Shown here piece by piece: positions 24,804 through 35,912 of a stretch of DNA of 64,000 nucleotides. Within the stretch, counting starts at the first letter, position 1; each line of letters opens with the position of its first letter. The notes under the pieces are model-generated. The model saw only the letters and a program-made list of their open reading frames with translations. It ran no database searches and was not told the DNA's origin. The stretch covers positions 650,450-714,449 of the forward strand of contig BCLD01000013.1 in the NCBI GenBank assembly GCA_001600875.1, read 5' to 3'. Source of the DNA: Solicoccozyma terricola (taxonomy: Eukaryota > Basidiomycota > Tremellomycetes > Filobasidiales > Piskurozymaceae). Both the position numbers and the translations under genes were made by a program.

Positions 24804-25951
24804 GATGTAGCGAAATGAAACCGTGGGGGGGGGGGGGGGGTGGGAGGCGGTGTTGTAGATGGGGAGAGGGATGTTTCGGGGGCGTATGTGTGTGGTGATG
24901 TTCTGGATGTTCGATGAGGTTGAGAACCTCTTATCCACAAACAAAAAAAGGGGTCCAACGCCGAGTTCTTTTGCTTAGTCCGGAACTAAGACAAGGGAGA
25001 GAGACCTCAGTAAATGAGCTTCGTCAGCGCTTTCCCAGTCTTTCGTCAACAAAAGACTGGCTGTCGTTTATCCCTTTCCTTCCTCCACGATCGAATCGTG
25101 GATAGCAAGTGTTCGCCCGACTCCTCTGTTCGGAGGAGGTGAGAGGGGAGGTCGACGTCGGACGTGTGTTATGTGATTGACGTGCTGCGAGTAGATAGGG
25201 GGGAAGTGATCGAACCCGTTCGTTGCTTCTTAACCGTCGGTCGCTAAGCTGTGTCGAGGATCCACGGGGGGAAAGTCGTGGACGATCCGACCGGATGATA
25301 CGAGACAGGCGAGTAGGCGAGGAGGTGGGATATATGGATCCAAGCGAGGATGGGTCGTGGTATGTGGGTTGGGGTGGGGTGGGTAAATGCTGCTCCAAGA
25401 ATCCGATGTTGTGTGACGGTATTCGGTTGTAAACCCAAATGGATATTCTATGAGTCGCGTTTTCCCAGGTTATTAATCCAAAATGGCACAAATGGTGTTA
25501 TGACAACGAATATGATGATCGAACGGGGGACTATGACCCTATACCCCATACGATGCTGGTCAACCGGTGCCATCGTCCGGGCATCCATCCTCCCCTGACC
25601 CATCCGGTCGCCGTCACTCCTCCCGCACCACCGCTCTCGGGCAACTCGTCAGCCTTGAGACAACAGTGCCAACCGTCCAACCGAGTCTAACCCAACCCAT
25701 AACTGTATTTCTCACGAGGGGGCACCCAGTTCCGCCACACGATCACCATCCCACACAGATGAAACCCCCCCCCCCCCCCCCGGGCACTCTCCTTCGTTCC
25801 CAGCTCATAAAGGAGAGGAGGGATCACACATCGGGTATGCTATCGTCGAAGGAACATGCACAAATCACTCGTACCCATCCACAATACAAAGATACTCGTT
25901 TTTTTATTAAAACAAAGCAGCGTAAACTTTTTTCTTCTTTTCGTACTAGGA
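24804..25951. promoter_or_regulatory. Divergent intergenic region 5' of the CDC4-like gene
   Basis: 1.15 kb between the CDC4-like start and a tiny membrane protein gene. It contains a poly-G run at 24828-24840 and a poly-C run at 25769-25782. A 155-residue minus-strand ORF (25024-25491) looks like leader sequence rather than a gene. Confidence 0.5.
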
Positions 25952-26252
25952 ATGAGTGACGACTTGCTCAGTAAGCCATCCCGTTCCCTTGACCACTTTT
26001 CATCCCATCGTTCTCATAACCCCAATAACCCCAACCCCACGACCGTCCTTCGATCACCCCACCCCACCTTCCCTACCCTCGATAAAAAAAGTATTCGGCA
26101 TCCTCATCATCTTAGGATTCACCCTCCTCCCTCTTCTTTTCTGTCTATTATCAGCATACATGCCATATGATAAACCAATTAATGTGTTGGATGATTTGAA
26201 ATGGGATGATCCGGATGAGTGGGTTGAAAGCGTTGAGAGGGTTGACGGTTGA
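25952..26252 (+). CDS. Very small (about 59-residue) membrane protein
   Basis: Not recognised. Exon 1 (25952-25970) encodes MSDDLL; a GTAAGC donor and the acceptor at 26090-26091 join it in phase 1 to exon 2 (26092-26252), giving IFGILIILGFTLLPLLFCLL, a strong transmembrane helix, then SAYMPYDKPINVLDDLKWDD and PDEWVESVERVDG. The acidic, Trp-containing C-terminus following a single helix is typical of small single-span organelle or ER proteins (inference). Its first exon is too short to appear in ORF scans. It stands alone between the CDC4-like and CRIPT genes. Confidence 0.65.
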
Positions 26253-26908
26253 TGAAAGTGGGATGAAGAGATGACGGAAGGGAGGTTTTAGACCCGATTG
26301 TTATAGGTTCACGGTTGGAAGGTTGTTGTTGATCTTTCCGGAATGATCAGCGCCGATGTATGTATGACGTTTCGAGAATTTCTCCCCCCCCCCCCCCCCC
26401 CCCCCCCCCCTGGCCCCTCCTCTTCCCGGATATCGTTAAAAAATGGGACTTGATCCGGAAGATCCTGTTAAAACCCTGATCCTGATTGATCCGTCTCTGG
26501 ATGTGCTTTACTACTGATCCCAAAGTATTCCGTGGATGAGAATGTCCCGCAACATTGATAAACCGTCAGTGAAGGACTAGTCGATATGCAGGGTGGGGTA
26601 TGTAAAACGCCGTGCACGTGTTCGAATCAAGGACAGACACATTATGTCCGGTTGGGTTATTGACCCGTCGATGAAGGGGTTTTTTGAGCAGAGAGATGGG
26701 AGGTGGGAGGGTTGACGTGGAGTGATTTCGAGGGAATCTTAGGGGGTGAGGACCGCGGTCCATAGATTAGAAGGTTTTGAAAAATACGGGAAAAAAAACG
26801 GACCGCTTGGAATACGATGCGAAGATGAGATGAGGTGGTGGTGGTGGTGGTGGTGAAGAGATCGGGAATGAATTTGGATGTCACCCGGATACGCGGGATG
26901 AGATGCAT
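26253..26908. other. Convergent intergenic region with poly-C tract
   Basis: Holds a 27-nt C run at 26384-26410. A TTCGAATC-like sequence near 26630 resembles a tRNA B box but no cloverleaf could be drawn. No gene found. Confidence 0.55.
26384..26410 (+). repeat. Poly-C run, intergenic
   Basis: 27 consecutive C residues between two convergent genes. Confidence 0.9.
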
Positions 26909-27644
26909 TCAAGCGACACTCTGCTTGTAACCTACGACCCGACATGCATTCACCGATATCATCAGTAAACGTCGTCTCAAAGACACACACAGAGGACAAG
27001 GGGGGAAAACTTACGTGATGTGTCGAGAATCATCGTTCCGCAGATAGCACATAAACCTATAAATGAATCGACCCGAGTATCCCGTACCATTAATCAGTTT
27101 CTTTATCCCAACCCGTTGTTTTTCCAATTTCCCAAAAAAAAAAAAAAAAGAAACACCACGTCCCCAGCTTTACCCACCTTTCTTATAAGCACAACCTTGA
27201 CACCTAGTTCCACCATTTTGATTGACTGATTGTTTACAATCCAAGCATTTTCTAGAATATGGTAGACCACGTTTCTTCGATGAGAGGAGTTTGTTTTCAC
27301 CTATTATGCGGTTCTTGGACGTAGATGCTTGAGAGCTGGTGAAGTTAAAAATGGAAGTTGGATAAGGATGGGGAGAGAGAGAGAGGGCGATGGAAAGAGC
27401 GAGATAAGAGGCGGTAGGAGACGTGAACGGGGTCATTAGTCTCTAGTCAATATCGAACTGGAGATGGAGGAAGAGGAGGACTCACGGATCTGAAGTGGCG
27501 AGTTTGCTTGTTTTCTAACGGGGGAAGGACATGATGCGAGTGAGTGATAAGCGGAGATGTGGGGGGGGGGATGGTGTGGGGTGTTTGGATATGGGAATGG
27601 CGGTGGGATGAAGCACTCACCTTCTCACACTTCTTGCACACCAT
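26909..27644 (-). CDS. CRIPT family zinc-binding protein
   Basis: Homologue of the conserved eukaryotic CRIPT protein, a small protein with CxxC zinc knuckles linked in other organisms to the minor spliceosome (family knowledge). It assembles from five exons: MVCKKCEK (from 27644), KTSKLATSDP, SQASTSKNRIIGENKLLS with SKKRGLPYSRKCLDCKQSV and GTRCQGCAYKKG, LCAICGTMILDTS, and RYKQSVA before the stop at 26909. The CxxC pairs (VCKKC, CLDC, CQGC, CAIC) and the GENKLLSSKK and YKQS signatures match the family closely. About 95 residues, the usual length. It is divergent from the GH71 gene. Confidence 0.93.
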
Positions 27645-27673
27645 GATGGGAGGGACGTAGCGGTACGATTGAT

Positions 27674-27704
<31 letters not shown>

Positions 27705-28131
27705 CGGAGTAAGGACATTTGCCAGAGTTCAAGGGTGGGTGATGAAGATGACTGACCCTCCCCCAATCCGCGGTTTGGTGATGTTTCCCCCCCGCCCCCC
27801 GGGTGGCGAACCGGGGAACCGTGCGGCCGTATGTGAAACAATGAAACATGTGAGCTCGGTCCCCTCGGTCCCTCGATCCTTTGATGTCTAGGAGATGAAA
27901 CAAACATGAGACAACATGGGACCCCTGGAGTGGATGGGAGTGGGATGGGATTGTCAGTTCCCTTTAGATACTTGGAATGAACAACTGGGAGCCATGCCAG
28001 TCAACCGTATCCATATCCCACGCCTCTTGAAGAGGATCAGCGATATCAACTCTCCTTGCATACATCGAACAAACACACCCACCCACCATTTCTACTTGTC
28101 TCGCTTCGATAGCAACAACAGTTCTAAAATC
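27645..28131. promoter_or_regulatory. Divergent region between CRIPT and GH71 genes with poly-G run
   Basis: About 490 bp between start codons. A pure 30-nt G run occupies 27674-27703, only about 30 bp upstream of the CRIPT start codon. Confidence 0.6.
27674..27703 (+). repeat. Poly-G run upstream of CRIPT start
   Basis: 30 consecutive G residues, about 30 bp from the CRIPT initiation codon and reading as poly-C in the CRIPT sense strand. Confidence 0.9.
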
Positions 28132-30635
28132 ATGTTCACCACTCGCTTCCTCCTTTCCCTCCTCCTAACCACCTCCTTCCTTCGTATCCCTTTCACTCTC
28201 GCAACACCCACACACACCTCCAGTATATCAGATACTAATCCCTCAGACTCTCCCAATGAGAACATTGAATGGAAACCAAGACCAGAACGAAAGAGAAAGA
28301 GGGGGAATCAGAAATGTAAGAACAAGCAGTTTCGGGTGGCGGTGGAAGCGGATGGAAACGTTCCTAGTCCTACCACGACTTTGGTGGATATAACCGAGTC
28401 AACGACCGCTCCTCGGGTTGAGGACACGGCAGTAGTCATACCGCCAACAATAACCCCCTCTCCAGTCGAGGATGCGCCAATTGTCACCCCGATATCAACA
28501 ACCGCCCCTCCGGTGGAGGATGCGGCAAGTGTTACACCCGTATCAACCACTGTGCCTCCGATCGAGGCCACCGCAAGTGTTACACCGGTATCAACAACTG
28601 TGCCTCCGATCGAGGCCACCGCAAGTGTTACACCGGTATCAACAACTGTGCCTCCGATCGAGGCCACGACAAGTATCACAACGATATCAACTTCAGCATC
28701 TCAGATCGAGAGCACAGCAAAGGTCGTACTGCACACAGGTTCATCATCGACATCAACCTCGACCGACATTACACCCTCTCCCGCTCCCGCGACCGACCCA
28801 TCAATCGTCGTCAACATTCTCAGCCCAGTTTCATCCTCGGACACCGTCCCTGTCACCGCTAATGACAAGAAAGTATTCGCTCATTTCATAGTTGGAGTGG
28901 TATCGTCGTATGGTTTGCAGGATTGGACGAATGATATGAATCTAGCGTTGAGTTATGGTATAGAAGGATTTGTGAGTGTCTCTGCCTTTTTTGTCTTGTC
29001 GGGGGGTATGATTCGGGAACTGAACGACCTATTAATGATACCCGAAACAGGCTCTGAATATCGGCACGGATGACTACACGAATAAGCAGTTGAGCCTGGC
29101 TTATGAAGCTGCTCAGTCAGTTGGGTTTTTGTTATTCATCAGTTTCGACGTGAGTTTAGTCTCTCTTTATTTGTCCAACCATCGTCGACAAACGACAAAT
29201 AAGGCAACGAAAAAAGAAAAAAAAGGAGGGGTCCTGATATCCCTTTGTGTGACATAGTTCAACTGGTTCGATGACTCTTCCGGTCCATTAGTCCTCGATA
29301 TCGTCAATAAATTCTGTCATCTCCCTGCACAATTCAAAGTCAATAATCCATCGACTAACAAAGTCGCCGCGTACGTATCCACGTTTATTGGTGAGGGGTT
29401 CGATTGGGCTACGGTCAAGAAAGGTGCAGGAATGGATTTGTTCGTGGTTCCCAATTGGCAGCCTACTCCAGAGAACGCAGCGGCGAGTGGTGTTGATGGA
29501 TTGTACAGTTGGTGAGTGCCGTACAGGATAATCAGAGTAGCTGAGATCGAGGGACTGATCGGCGTGACACGGTTGCGGCGGGAAGGTACTGTTGGGCTTC
29601 CCGCAATAATGCACCGATCGATGAACCAATGTCGACTGAATACGATAAAAAGTATCTCGATGTCACGTCAAATGCAAACAAGCTGTACATGACTCCCGTT
29701 TCTCCATGGTGTGAGTTGTTCGATGGATCCCCTTTCGGAAGTCCCCCGCGCGCACTGACTTTCCACCGTTTCTCGCCCAATAGTCTCCACACACTTCGGC
29801 CCGGAGGTATCGTACAGCAAGAACTGGATATTCAAGAGCGAGACATTGTGGTATGACAGGTGGCAACAGGTATTGGCTATGCAAGATCAAATCCAATTCC
29901 TGGAGATCGTGACGTGGAATGACTACGGCGAGTCACATTACGGTGAGTTGAGGGAAGAATTGGGGACTGCCAGTTTGGATGTATTTGCTCTCTGACACTT
30001 TTTTTCGATCTACCAAGTCGGTCCATACCACAAAGATGGCGACGATTCCCTCACAGCAGCGGGCATGCCTCATGATGCGTTGTTGGATTTCGCAAAGCCA
30101 TACATCGCTGCGTTCAAGGCAGGCGCGAAGGCACCCGTCGTCGATCGGGACATGTTGATATACTGGTATAGACCGCACATGAAGGCTGCGGACTGCGATT
30201 CCACCGATAATTGCGGATCAAAGCCCGCCGGATGGGATGTACGTGTTGTGGCGTGATATCGAGATCGCGACGTCTTATTGATTAGATTTTGCGCCCCCTC
30301 TTCAGTTTGTTGGCGACACGGTATTTGTGGCGGCGTTCACAAAGTCCGCTGGTACAGTCACAGTGACCTCCGGATCAAACCCCCCCATCAGCAATCCCGT
30401 CAACGCAGGCGTCACCATGCTCCAGGTGCCAATGGTTCCTGGATCTCAGCAGTTCTCCTTGAATATCGAAGGCGGTTCGCTCCTATCACAAACGAGTGAT
30501 TTGAAAGTGTCCGCGGATTGCTGGGTGAGTTGGGATCGTGAATATCGATCTCGGGCGGCTTGCTGAACTTCCGCCGCCCTCTAGAATGGAAAGATATACA
30601 ACTTCAACATATACAGCGGGAAATTGTCGGCTTGA
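28132..30635 (+). CDS. Secreted GH71 alpha-1,3-glucanase (mutanase-like)
   Basis: Endo-hydrolysis of alpha-1,3-glucan, a fungal cell-wall polymer; likely secreted. The start at 28132 gives a signal peptide (MFTTRFLLSLLLTTSFLRIP). A basic patch (RPERKRKRGNQKCKNKQF) and a Thr/Pro-rich linker of about 140 residues with 16-residue repeats follow. The catalytic domain begins FAHFIVGVVSSYGLQDWTND and includes AYEAAQSVGFLLFISFDFNW, DLFVVPNWQP, SYKNW-type (SYSKNWIFKSE), LEIVTWNDYGESHYVGPYH, and MLIYWYRPHMK, all GH71 hallmarks including the acidic WNDYGES motif. The C-terminus carries the usual VFVAAFTKSAGTVTV beta-domain and ends IYSGKLSA. Six or so introns. Convergent with the DUF4385-like gene. Confidence 0.93.
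28486..28700 (+). repeat. 48-bp coding minisatellite in the GH71 linker
   Basis: Four to five tandem 48-bp units, two of them nearly identical, encode a 16-residue repeat of the form PVSTTVPPIEATASVT. Outer copies are more diverged (APPVEDAASVT; SQIESTAKV). Thr and Pro content suggests an O-glycosylated spacer. Confidence 0.9.
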
Positions 30636-30789
30636 TGCTGATGATTGCGCTATGGTGGAAGGTTCTCACCTGCCGATCTTGAGGACGCGGTTGAACCGAG
30701 GCGTTTTGCAGGGAAACTTGATGTGTTGTTATATATATGTCTAAAAGTAGTCGCAGCGAGGTCTTGCGCATACTCGTCGTTACCGCCTC

Positions 30790-31514
30790 TTACCTGTGCC
30801 CGTGTTCGACTTTGGTTTCATACGTCTCCACCCAATCCGCCTTTGCCTTTGCATACACCTCATCATCTTCCACTCGTTTCAAGTAAGTTTCAAATATCTT
30901 TGCTCCTGCCAACTTGCCCTCATCAGCAACCTCTCCTGTCCGTTTCATCTCTTTACCGGTGTTAGGGTCGTATTTCCGACCGCCTGGACGGAGAGCATAT
31001 CGCAATGATCGAGTGCGGCCCATTTGTATGAATTTGCGTGTGACGTCCATGCTGAGTGGCGAAAAGTTCTTTAAATCGTGAGGATCACATTCGCACTCTC
31101 GCGAATCAGTGAGACCACCGGCTGTCCTAGTAGCTCACCCAACAAAGTCACCAATTGCCCTGTTTTTCACACATCAATGATTTCACATCAATATCAAACG
31201 GCTTACATCCTCGGGAATACAACCCCTACTTACACCTACCTATACCGTTGAAACTTCTCCCACAACTCCTCAGTACTTTTCCTCGCTACATCCTCATTCT
31301 TGAACCTCCACAACGGTTTCAACTCTGCTGAATAAGGGTCTGTCTTGAATACGTTGAGCTCTCCTCGGAGGACACGGTAGAGATGAGGCTGGGAGCGGTA
31401 ATCGATCGGTGGGTTTGTGGAAGTGGTGGTGCCGGTAGTAGTAGTGGCTGTTGCACGTTCAGATCGAGCAGCTCGGGGCATGACAAAATTGGTGGATGGA
31501 AGCGAGATGCACAT
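30790..31514 (-). CDS. DUF4385-like protein
   Basis: Function unknown; resembles the DUF4385 family found in fungi and bacteria. Three exons: the first ends in ELWEKFQRY (donor at 31239), a 21-nt exon (31139-31159) encodes AIGDFVG, and the third begins MDVTRKFIQMGRTRSLRYAL. The joined core YRVLRGELNVFKTDPYSAEL, PLWRF, DFVGMDVTRKFIQMG, RRYA-like SLRYALRPGGRKYD and AKIFETYLKRVEDDEVYAKA fits that family. Two in-frame starts exist, at 31514 (MCISLPSTNFV) and 31481 (MPRAARSERAT); the conserved part begins well after both. About 180 residues. Confidence 0.8.
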
Positions 31515-32081
31515 TGTGACTCGTGCGTTGCTTGCTCAATAGTCGACAGGTAGAGTCTCTGTACATCGACCCAACATGCTGCGAGTTGGAAAATGGAATG
31601 GTTTCTCATCTATGCAACTCCCGATCTTTCGATTCGCGTGACGTGACGTCATCAGCTCCGTCCCACAATTAGAGTCTAAGGCTGTACCCGCCCTCCCTCT
31701 CCCTCTCTCTCCAGTAACAATTATACGTCCATCTCGAAAGAACACCCAGGCAAAATGCATAATGTGTGTACTTTCCATATCCAAAAAATTGCTTTTCTCT
31801 CTCGATCGAAAATAAGAAAGATCGAAGAGAGATATATTTCAACAGAACAAGAAAACACGCGAGCGAGTAGAAAAAGAACCAGGGGGTGGGGGGGGGGGGG
31901 GAGAAGGGGGATAGGGATTTTTTCTAAATTGGCGGATATAAAGAAGTCCAATGTTGAGGGATCGAATGTCAGGTTGGATTTGACAAATCGATAATATAAT
32001 AAAGGACTGATGGGGGAAAAAAAAAAAAAATCGATTGATTCATCGAGGGATGATAATGATCCGAATCCGTTTCTTTTTTTT
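31515..32081. other. Region between the DUF4385-like gene and V-ATPase proteolipid gene
   Basis: Contains the V-ATPase gene's 3' side, a G-rich run at about 31883-31902 and A/T homopolymers near 32018-32030. No gene was found. Confidence 0.5.
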
Positions 32082-33068
32082 TTACGTGCACTGTTTCCGG
32101 CCCATTTACAACATCAGTTTTCCTCATTTGCGCAACGCGCCCCCGGGGGAGGGGGGGACTTACCGCTGGGGTATCCGAAGACCTAGTGTTAAGGATAAGA
32201 GCGACGATAAGACCATAAAGACCTAAAACCTCTGCGAAAATGAGGATCAAGATCTGATCGTTTCCAACCCCCCGCCGCCGCCAGTTTTCTCATCAGTTCC
32301 ACTTTTCCCATTTTTCACATAACATCGAAAGTAGGTAAAGGAGGGGGGTTGGGGGGTTAACCCTTCCCCCCCCTCCCCCCCCCCACCCCCCCCCACCCGG
32401 GGCGCGGGAAACACGCACCATTCCAACGAACAACCTAGGTTGTTGAGCTGTACCCCTAACACCAGCATCACCAACGATACCAATTGCGAAACCTGCTGCT
32501 AGACCTGCAAGACCGACGGATAGACCTGCTCCGAGTTGGATGAATCCGGTGTAGAGTGGCATAGGGGATCGGACTGTTTTTTTGGGGGCGCCGGGGGGGG
32601 GGGGGGGGTGTGGAGAAAGGGGTATGAGAACGAGTGGAAAAGGAAGGGTAGAAGTTGAGGTAAAAAATAAGACCGAGTTGATTGTGGGTTGGGATTTAAA
32701 TCATCAGTCTTTGTTTACCGTGGGGGATTTCCCCATCGTACAGTGGTGATAAATGATGACTGAAATGAATGTTGCAACAACTCACGATCACCTGAGATCA
32801 ATACACTAACGACCAATCCATACTATCGGGGGAACATTCGAAGGAAACATCCCAGAAAAAAGTCAGTACAGTTACAGTTAAAACGATTCGAATCCCAAAT
32901 CCATCCCCCCCCCCTCCCCCCCCCCCCGGTCCTTTTCATTGAATCTTCAAACAACTCACAATTGCAATAATACCAGCCATAATAACCGGTACCACACATT
33001 TCATCATAAGATCCGGTCTAAGAACAGACATTGCTGAAATTCCGACTCCAGATTTAGCTGTTCCGTAA
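32082..33068 (-). CDS. VMA3: V-type ATPase proteolipid subunit c (5' exon missing in gap)
   Basis: Membrane-embedded rotor subunit of the vacuolar proton pump. Visible exons encode [65 protein letters not shown] followed by the [20 protein letters not shown] helix, [12 protein letters not shown], and [20 protein letters not shown]; the essential Glu is in the FAEVLGLYG helix. A last small exon (32082-32090) gives the C-terminus ACT and stop. The first exon, which should hold the initial ~50 residues and first helix, must lie in the adjacent 1000-N gap. The introns are packed with G/C homopolymers. Vma3 and Vma11 are paralogues; Vma3 is the better guess. Confidence 0.92.
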
Positions 33069-33109
33069 CTGTTGTTGTTGTTGTTGTGGTGGTGGTGGTG
33101 GGGCGCCGG

Positions 33110-34109
33110 NNNNNNNNNNNNNNNNNNNNNNNNNNNNNNNNNNNNNNNNNNNNNNNNNNNNNNNNNNNNNNNNNNNNNNNNNNNNNNNNNNNNNNNNNNN
33201 NNNNNNNNNNNNNNNNNNNNNNNNNNNNNNNNNNNNNNNNNNNNNNNNNNNNNNNNNNNNNNNNNNNNNNNNNNNNNNNNNNNNNNNNNNNNNNNNNNNN
33301 NNNNNNNNNNNNNNNNNNNNNNNNNNNNNNNNNNNNNNNNNNNNNNNNNNNNNNNNNNNNNNNNNNNNNNNNNNNNNNNNNNNNNNNNNNNNNNNNNNNN
33401 NNNNNNNNNNNNNNNNNNNNNNNNNNNNNNNNNNNNNNNNNNNNNNNNNNNNNNNNNNNNNNNNNNNNNNNNNNNNNNNNNNNNNNNNNNNNNNNNNNNN
33501 NNNNNNNNNNNNNNNNNNNNNNNNNNNNNNNNNNNNNNNNNNNNNNNNNNNNNNNNNNNNNNNNNNNNNNNNNNNNNNNNNNNNNNNNNNNNNNNNNNNN
33601 NNNNNNNNNNNNNNNNNNNNNNNNNNNNNNNNNNNNNNNNNNNNNNNNNNNNNNNNNNNNNNNNNNNNNNNNNNNNNNNNNNNNNNNNNNNNNNNNNNNN
33701 NNNNNNNNNNNNNNNNNNNNNNNNNNNNNNNNNNNNNNNNNNNNNNNNNNNNNNNNNNNNNNNNNNNNNNNNNNNNNNNNNNNNNNNNNNNNNNNNNNNN
33801 NNNNNNNNNNNNNNNNNNNNNNNNNNNNNNNNNNNNNNNNNNNNNNNNNNNNNNNNNNNNNNNNNNNNNNNNNNNNNNNNNNNNNNNNNNNNNNNNNNNN
33901 NNNNNNNNNNNNNNNNNNNNNNNNNNNNNNNNNNNNNNNNNNNNNNNNNNNNNNNNNNNNNNNNNNNNNNNNNNNNNNNNNNNNNNNNNNNNNNNNNNNN
34001 NNNNNNNNNNNNNNNNNNNNNNNNNNNNNNNNNNNNNNNNNNNNNNNNNNNNNNNNNNNNNNNNNNNNNNNNNNNNNNNNNNNNNNNNNNNNNNNNNNNN
34101 NNNNNNNNN
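33110..34109. other. Assembly gap of exactly 1000 N
   Basis: A round-number scaffold gap flanked by GGGGCGCCGG on the left and a C run on the right. It hides the 5' ends of the divergent V-ATPase proteolipid and ARP2 genes. The true size is unknown. Confidence 0.98.
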
Positions 34110-34120
34110 CCCCCCCCCAG

Positions 34121-35694
34121 TCTTCCCTTCAATCGTCGGTCGTCCCATCCTTCGCGCTGAAGAACGTCTCGGTTCATCATCCATCCGCGACATAATGATC
34201 GGTGACGAAGCTGCTGAAAATCGATCCTTTCTTCAAATTTCTCATCCAATGGAACATGGTATCGTTAAAAATTGGCAAGATATGAAACATTTATGGGATT
34301 ATACATTTAATGAGAAATTACAAGTAGATACAAATGGAAGGAAAATCTTGTTAACTGAACCACCTATGAATCCGAAAGTTAATAGACAAAAGATGGTGGA
34401 AGTCATGTTTGAAGAATATGGGTTTGGAGGAGTTTATGTTGCTATTCAAGCCGTTTTGACTTTATACGCTCAAGGTGAGAATGAGAAAACGTCCTCCCTC
34501 TACCTCCCGTTCTTCTTCCCTTTTATCTCTCTCTCTCTTTTCACCCACTTACCTCTCTCTCTCAATCATTTACTTCAAATCTCTTCCTACTCAGGTCTTC
34601 AAACCGGAGTAGTAGTCGACTCAGGAGACGGAGTAACTCACATCGTACCCGTATACGACGGATACGCTCTTCCACATTTAACTCGAAGATTAGACGTAGC
34701 AGGTCGAGATGTTACTCGTTATTTGATAAAGTTGTTGTTGATGAGAGGTTATGCGTTTGAAAGGACAGCAGATTTTGAAACGGTTCGTGGGATTAAGGAG
34801 AAGTTGTGTTATGTTAGGTGAGTGGGTGGGTTGGGGAGGGGAGGGGGAGGGGGGGGGGAGGTTGTGGTGATGGAAATGTCGATGCTGAAGAGTGGGCGAT
34901 TTTTAGTTATGATTTGGAGTTGGATAAAAAACTTGCAGAGGAAACTACGGTTGTCGTTGAGAATTACACTGTGAGTTTGGGGTTGGAAACCAAGGGGGGT
35001 TGGGGGGGGGGGGGGTGTCGTTTGCTGATATCCCTTGGTTGCGGGGTCCTTTTTTAGCTTCCAGATGGTCGTGTGATCAAGGTCGGATCTGAACGATACG
35101 AAGCTCCTGAATGCATGTTCCAACCTCATCTTGTAGATGTCGAACAACCTGGTGTAGCCGGTAGGTTTGACCAAATAGTGTCCCATCCACCAATCCCCAC
35201 CCCCATACACTGACCCTTCGCCCCGATTCGGCCTTTCCTCTAGAACTCCTGTTCCAAACCATTCAACAAGCAGCGGTTGATACTAGATCTGAATTATACA
35301 AGCACATCGTTCTTTCAGGTGGTTCATCCATGTATCCCGGATTACCATCCAGGTTGGAAAAGGAGATGAAGCAGTTGTATTTGACGAGAGTGTTGGGAGG
35401 AGATTCTTCTCGACTACGGGTAAGTTGATCGACCCCCCCCCCCCCCCCTTTTTTTTTTGCCGTCACATCCCGTCTCGTCTCGCAACTTCACTGATCACTC
35501 GTTGGATGTTATCTCGAATATAGAATTTCAAAATTCGAATCGAAGATCCACCTCGTCGAAAACACATGGTTTTCCTTGGAGGTGCAGTATTAGCTGATAT
35601 TATGAAATCTCGAGAAGAATTCTGGGTGACCAAGCAAGAGTACGAGGAGCAGGGTCTGATCAGGGCATTGGAAAAGCTGGGTAGGGGAGATTGA
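34121..35694 (+). CDS. ARP2: Actin-related protein 2 (5' end missing in gap)
   Basis: ATP-binding subunit of the Arp2/3 complex that nucleates branched actin at endocytic patches. Exons 34121-34474, 34595-34817, 34907-34970, 35058-35160, 35244-35419 and 35524-35694 all join in frame. Motifs: [104 protein letters not shown] and [20 protein letters not shown], ending [11 protein letters not shown]. The Arp2-specific insertions distinguish it from actin. The first roughly 35 residues, including the initial phosphate-binding loop, must be in the gap. G-rich and C-rich runs lie in three introns. Confidence 0.96.
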
Positions 35695-35912
35695 GGTAGA
35701 TGATGGGATGCTGTGGATGTTATTTTTTGAATTCTATTTGTATGACATGAGAGAAAGTGTGGAATGAACGCTGGGGGGCACGTGGATGTTGCAGTTTCGC
35801 CACTCGATTTTGTCGTCACTCAGAGTAAGATGGATGGACCTCTAATCCAACCCCGGAAACGTCCACTCGCAACGACTACTTCCAGCAACGCACCCCACCC
35901 CTACAACCCACC

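Noticed and set aside
25024..25491. 155-residue minus-strand ORF upstream of the CDC4-like gene
   Set aside because: Composition is random-looking, with no motif and no supporting splice context; better read as leader or promoter.
26600..26650. tRNA-like B-box sequence (GTTCGAATC)
   Set aside because: No acceptor stem or A box could be paired around it.
32936..34249. Long ORFs running through the N gap on both strands
   Set aside because: The frames exist only because N was read as an unknown residue; real exons of V-ATPase c and ARP2 flank the gap.
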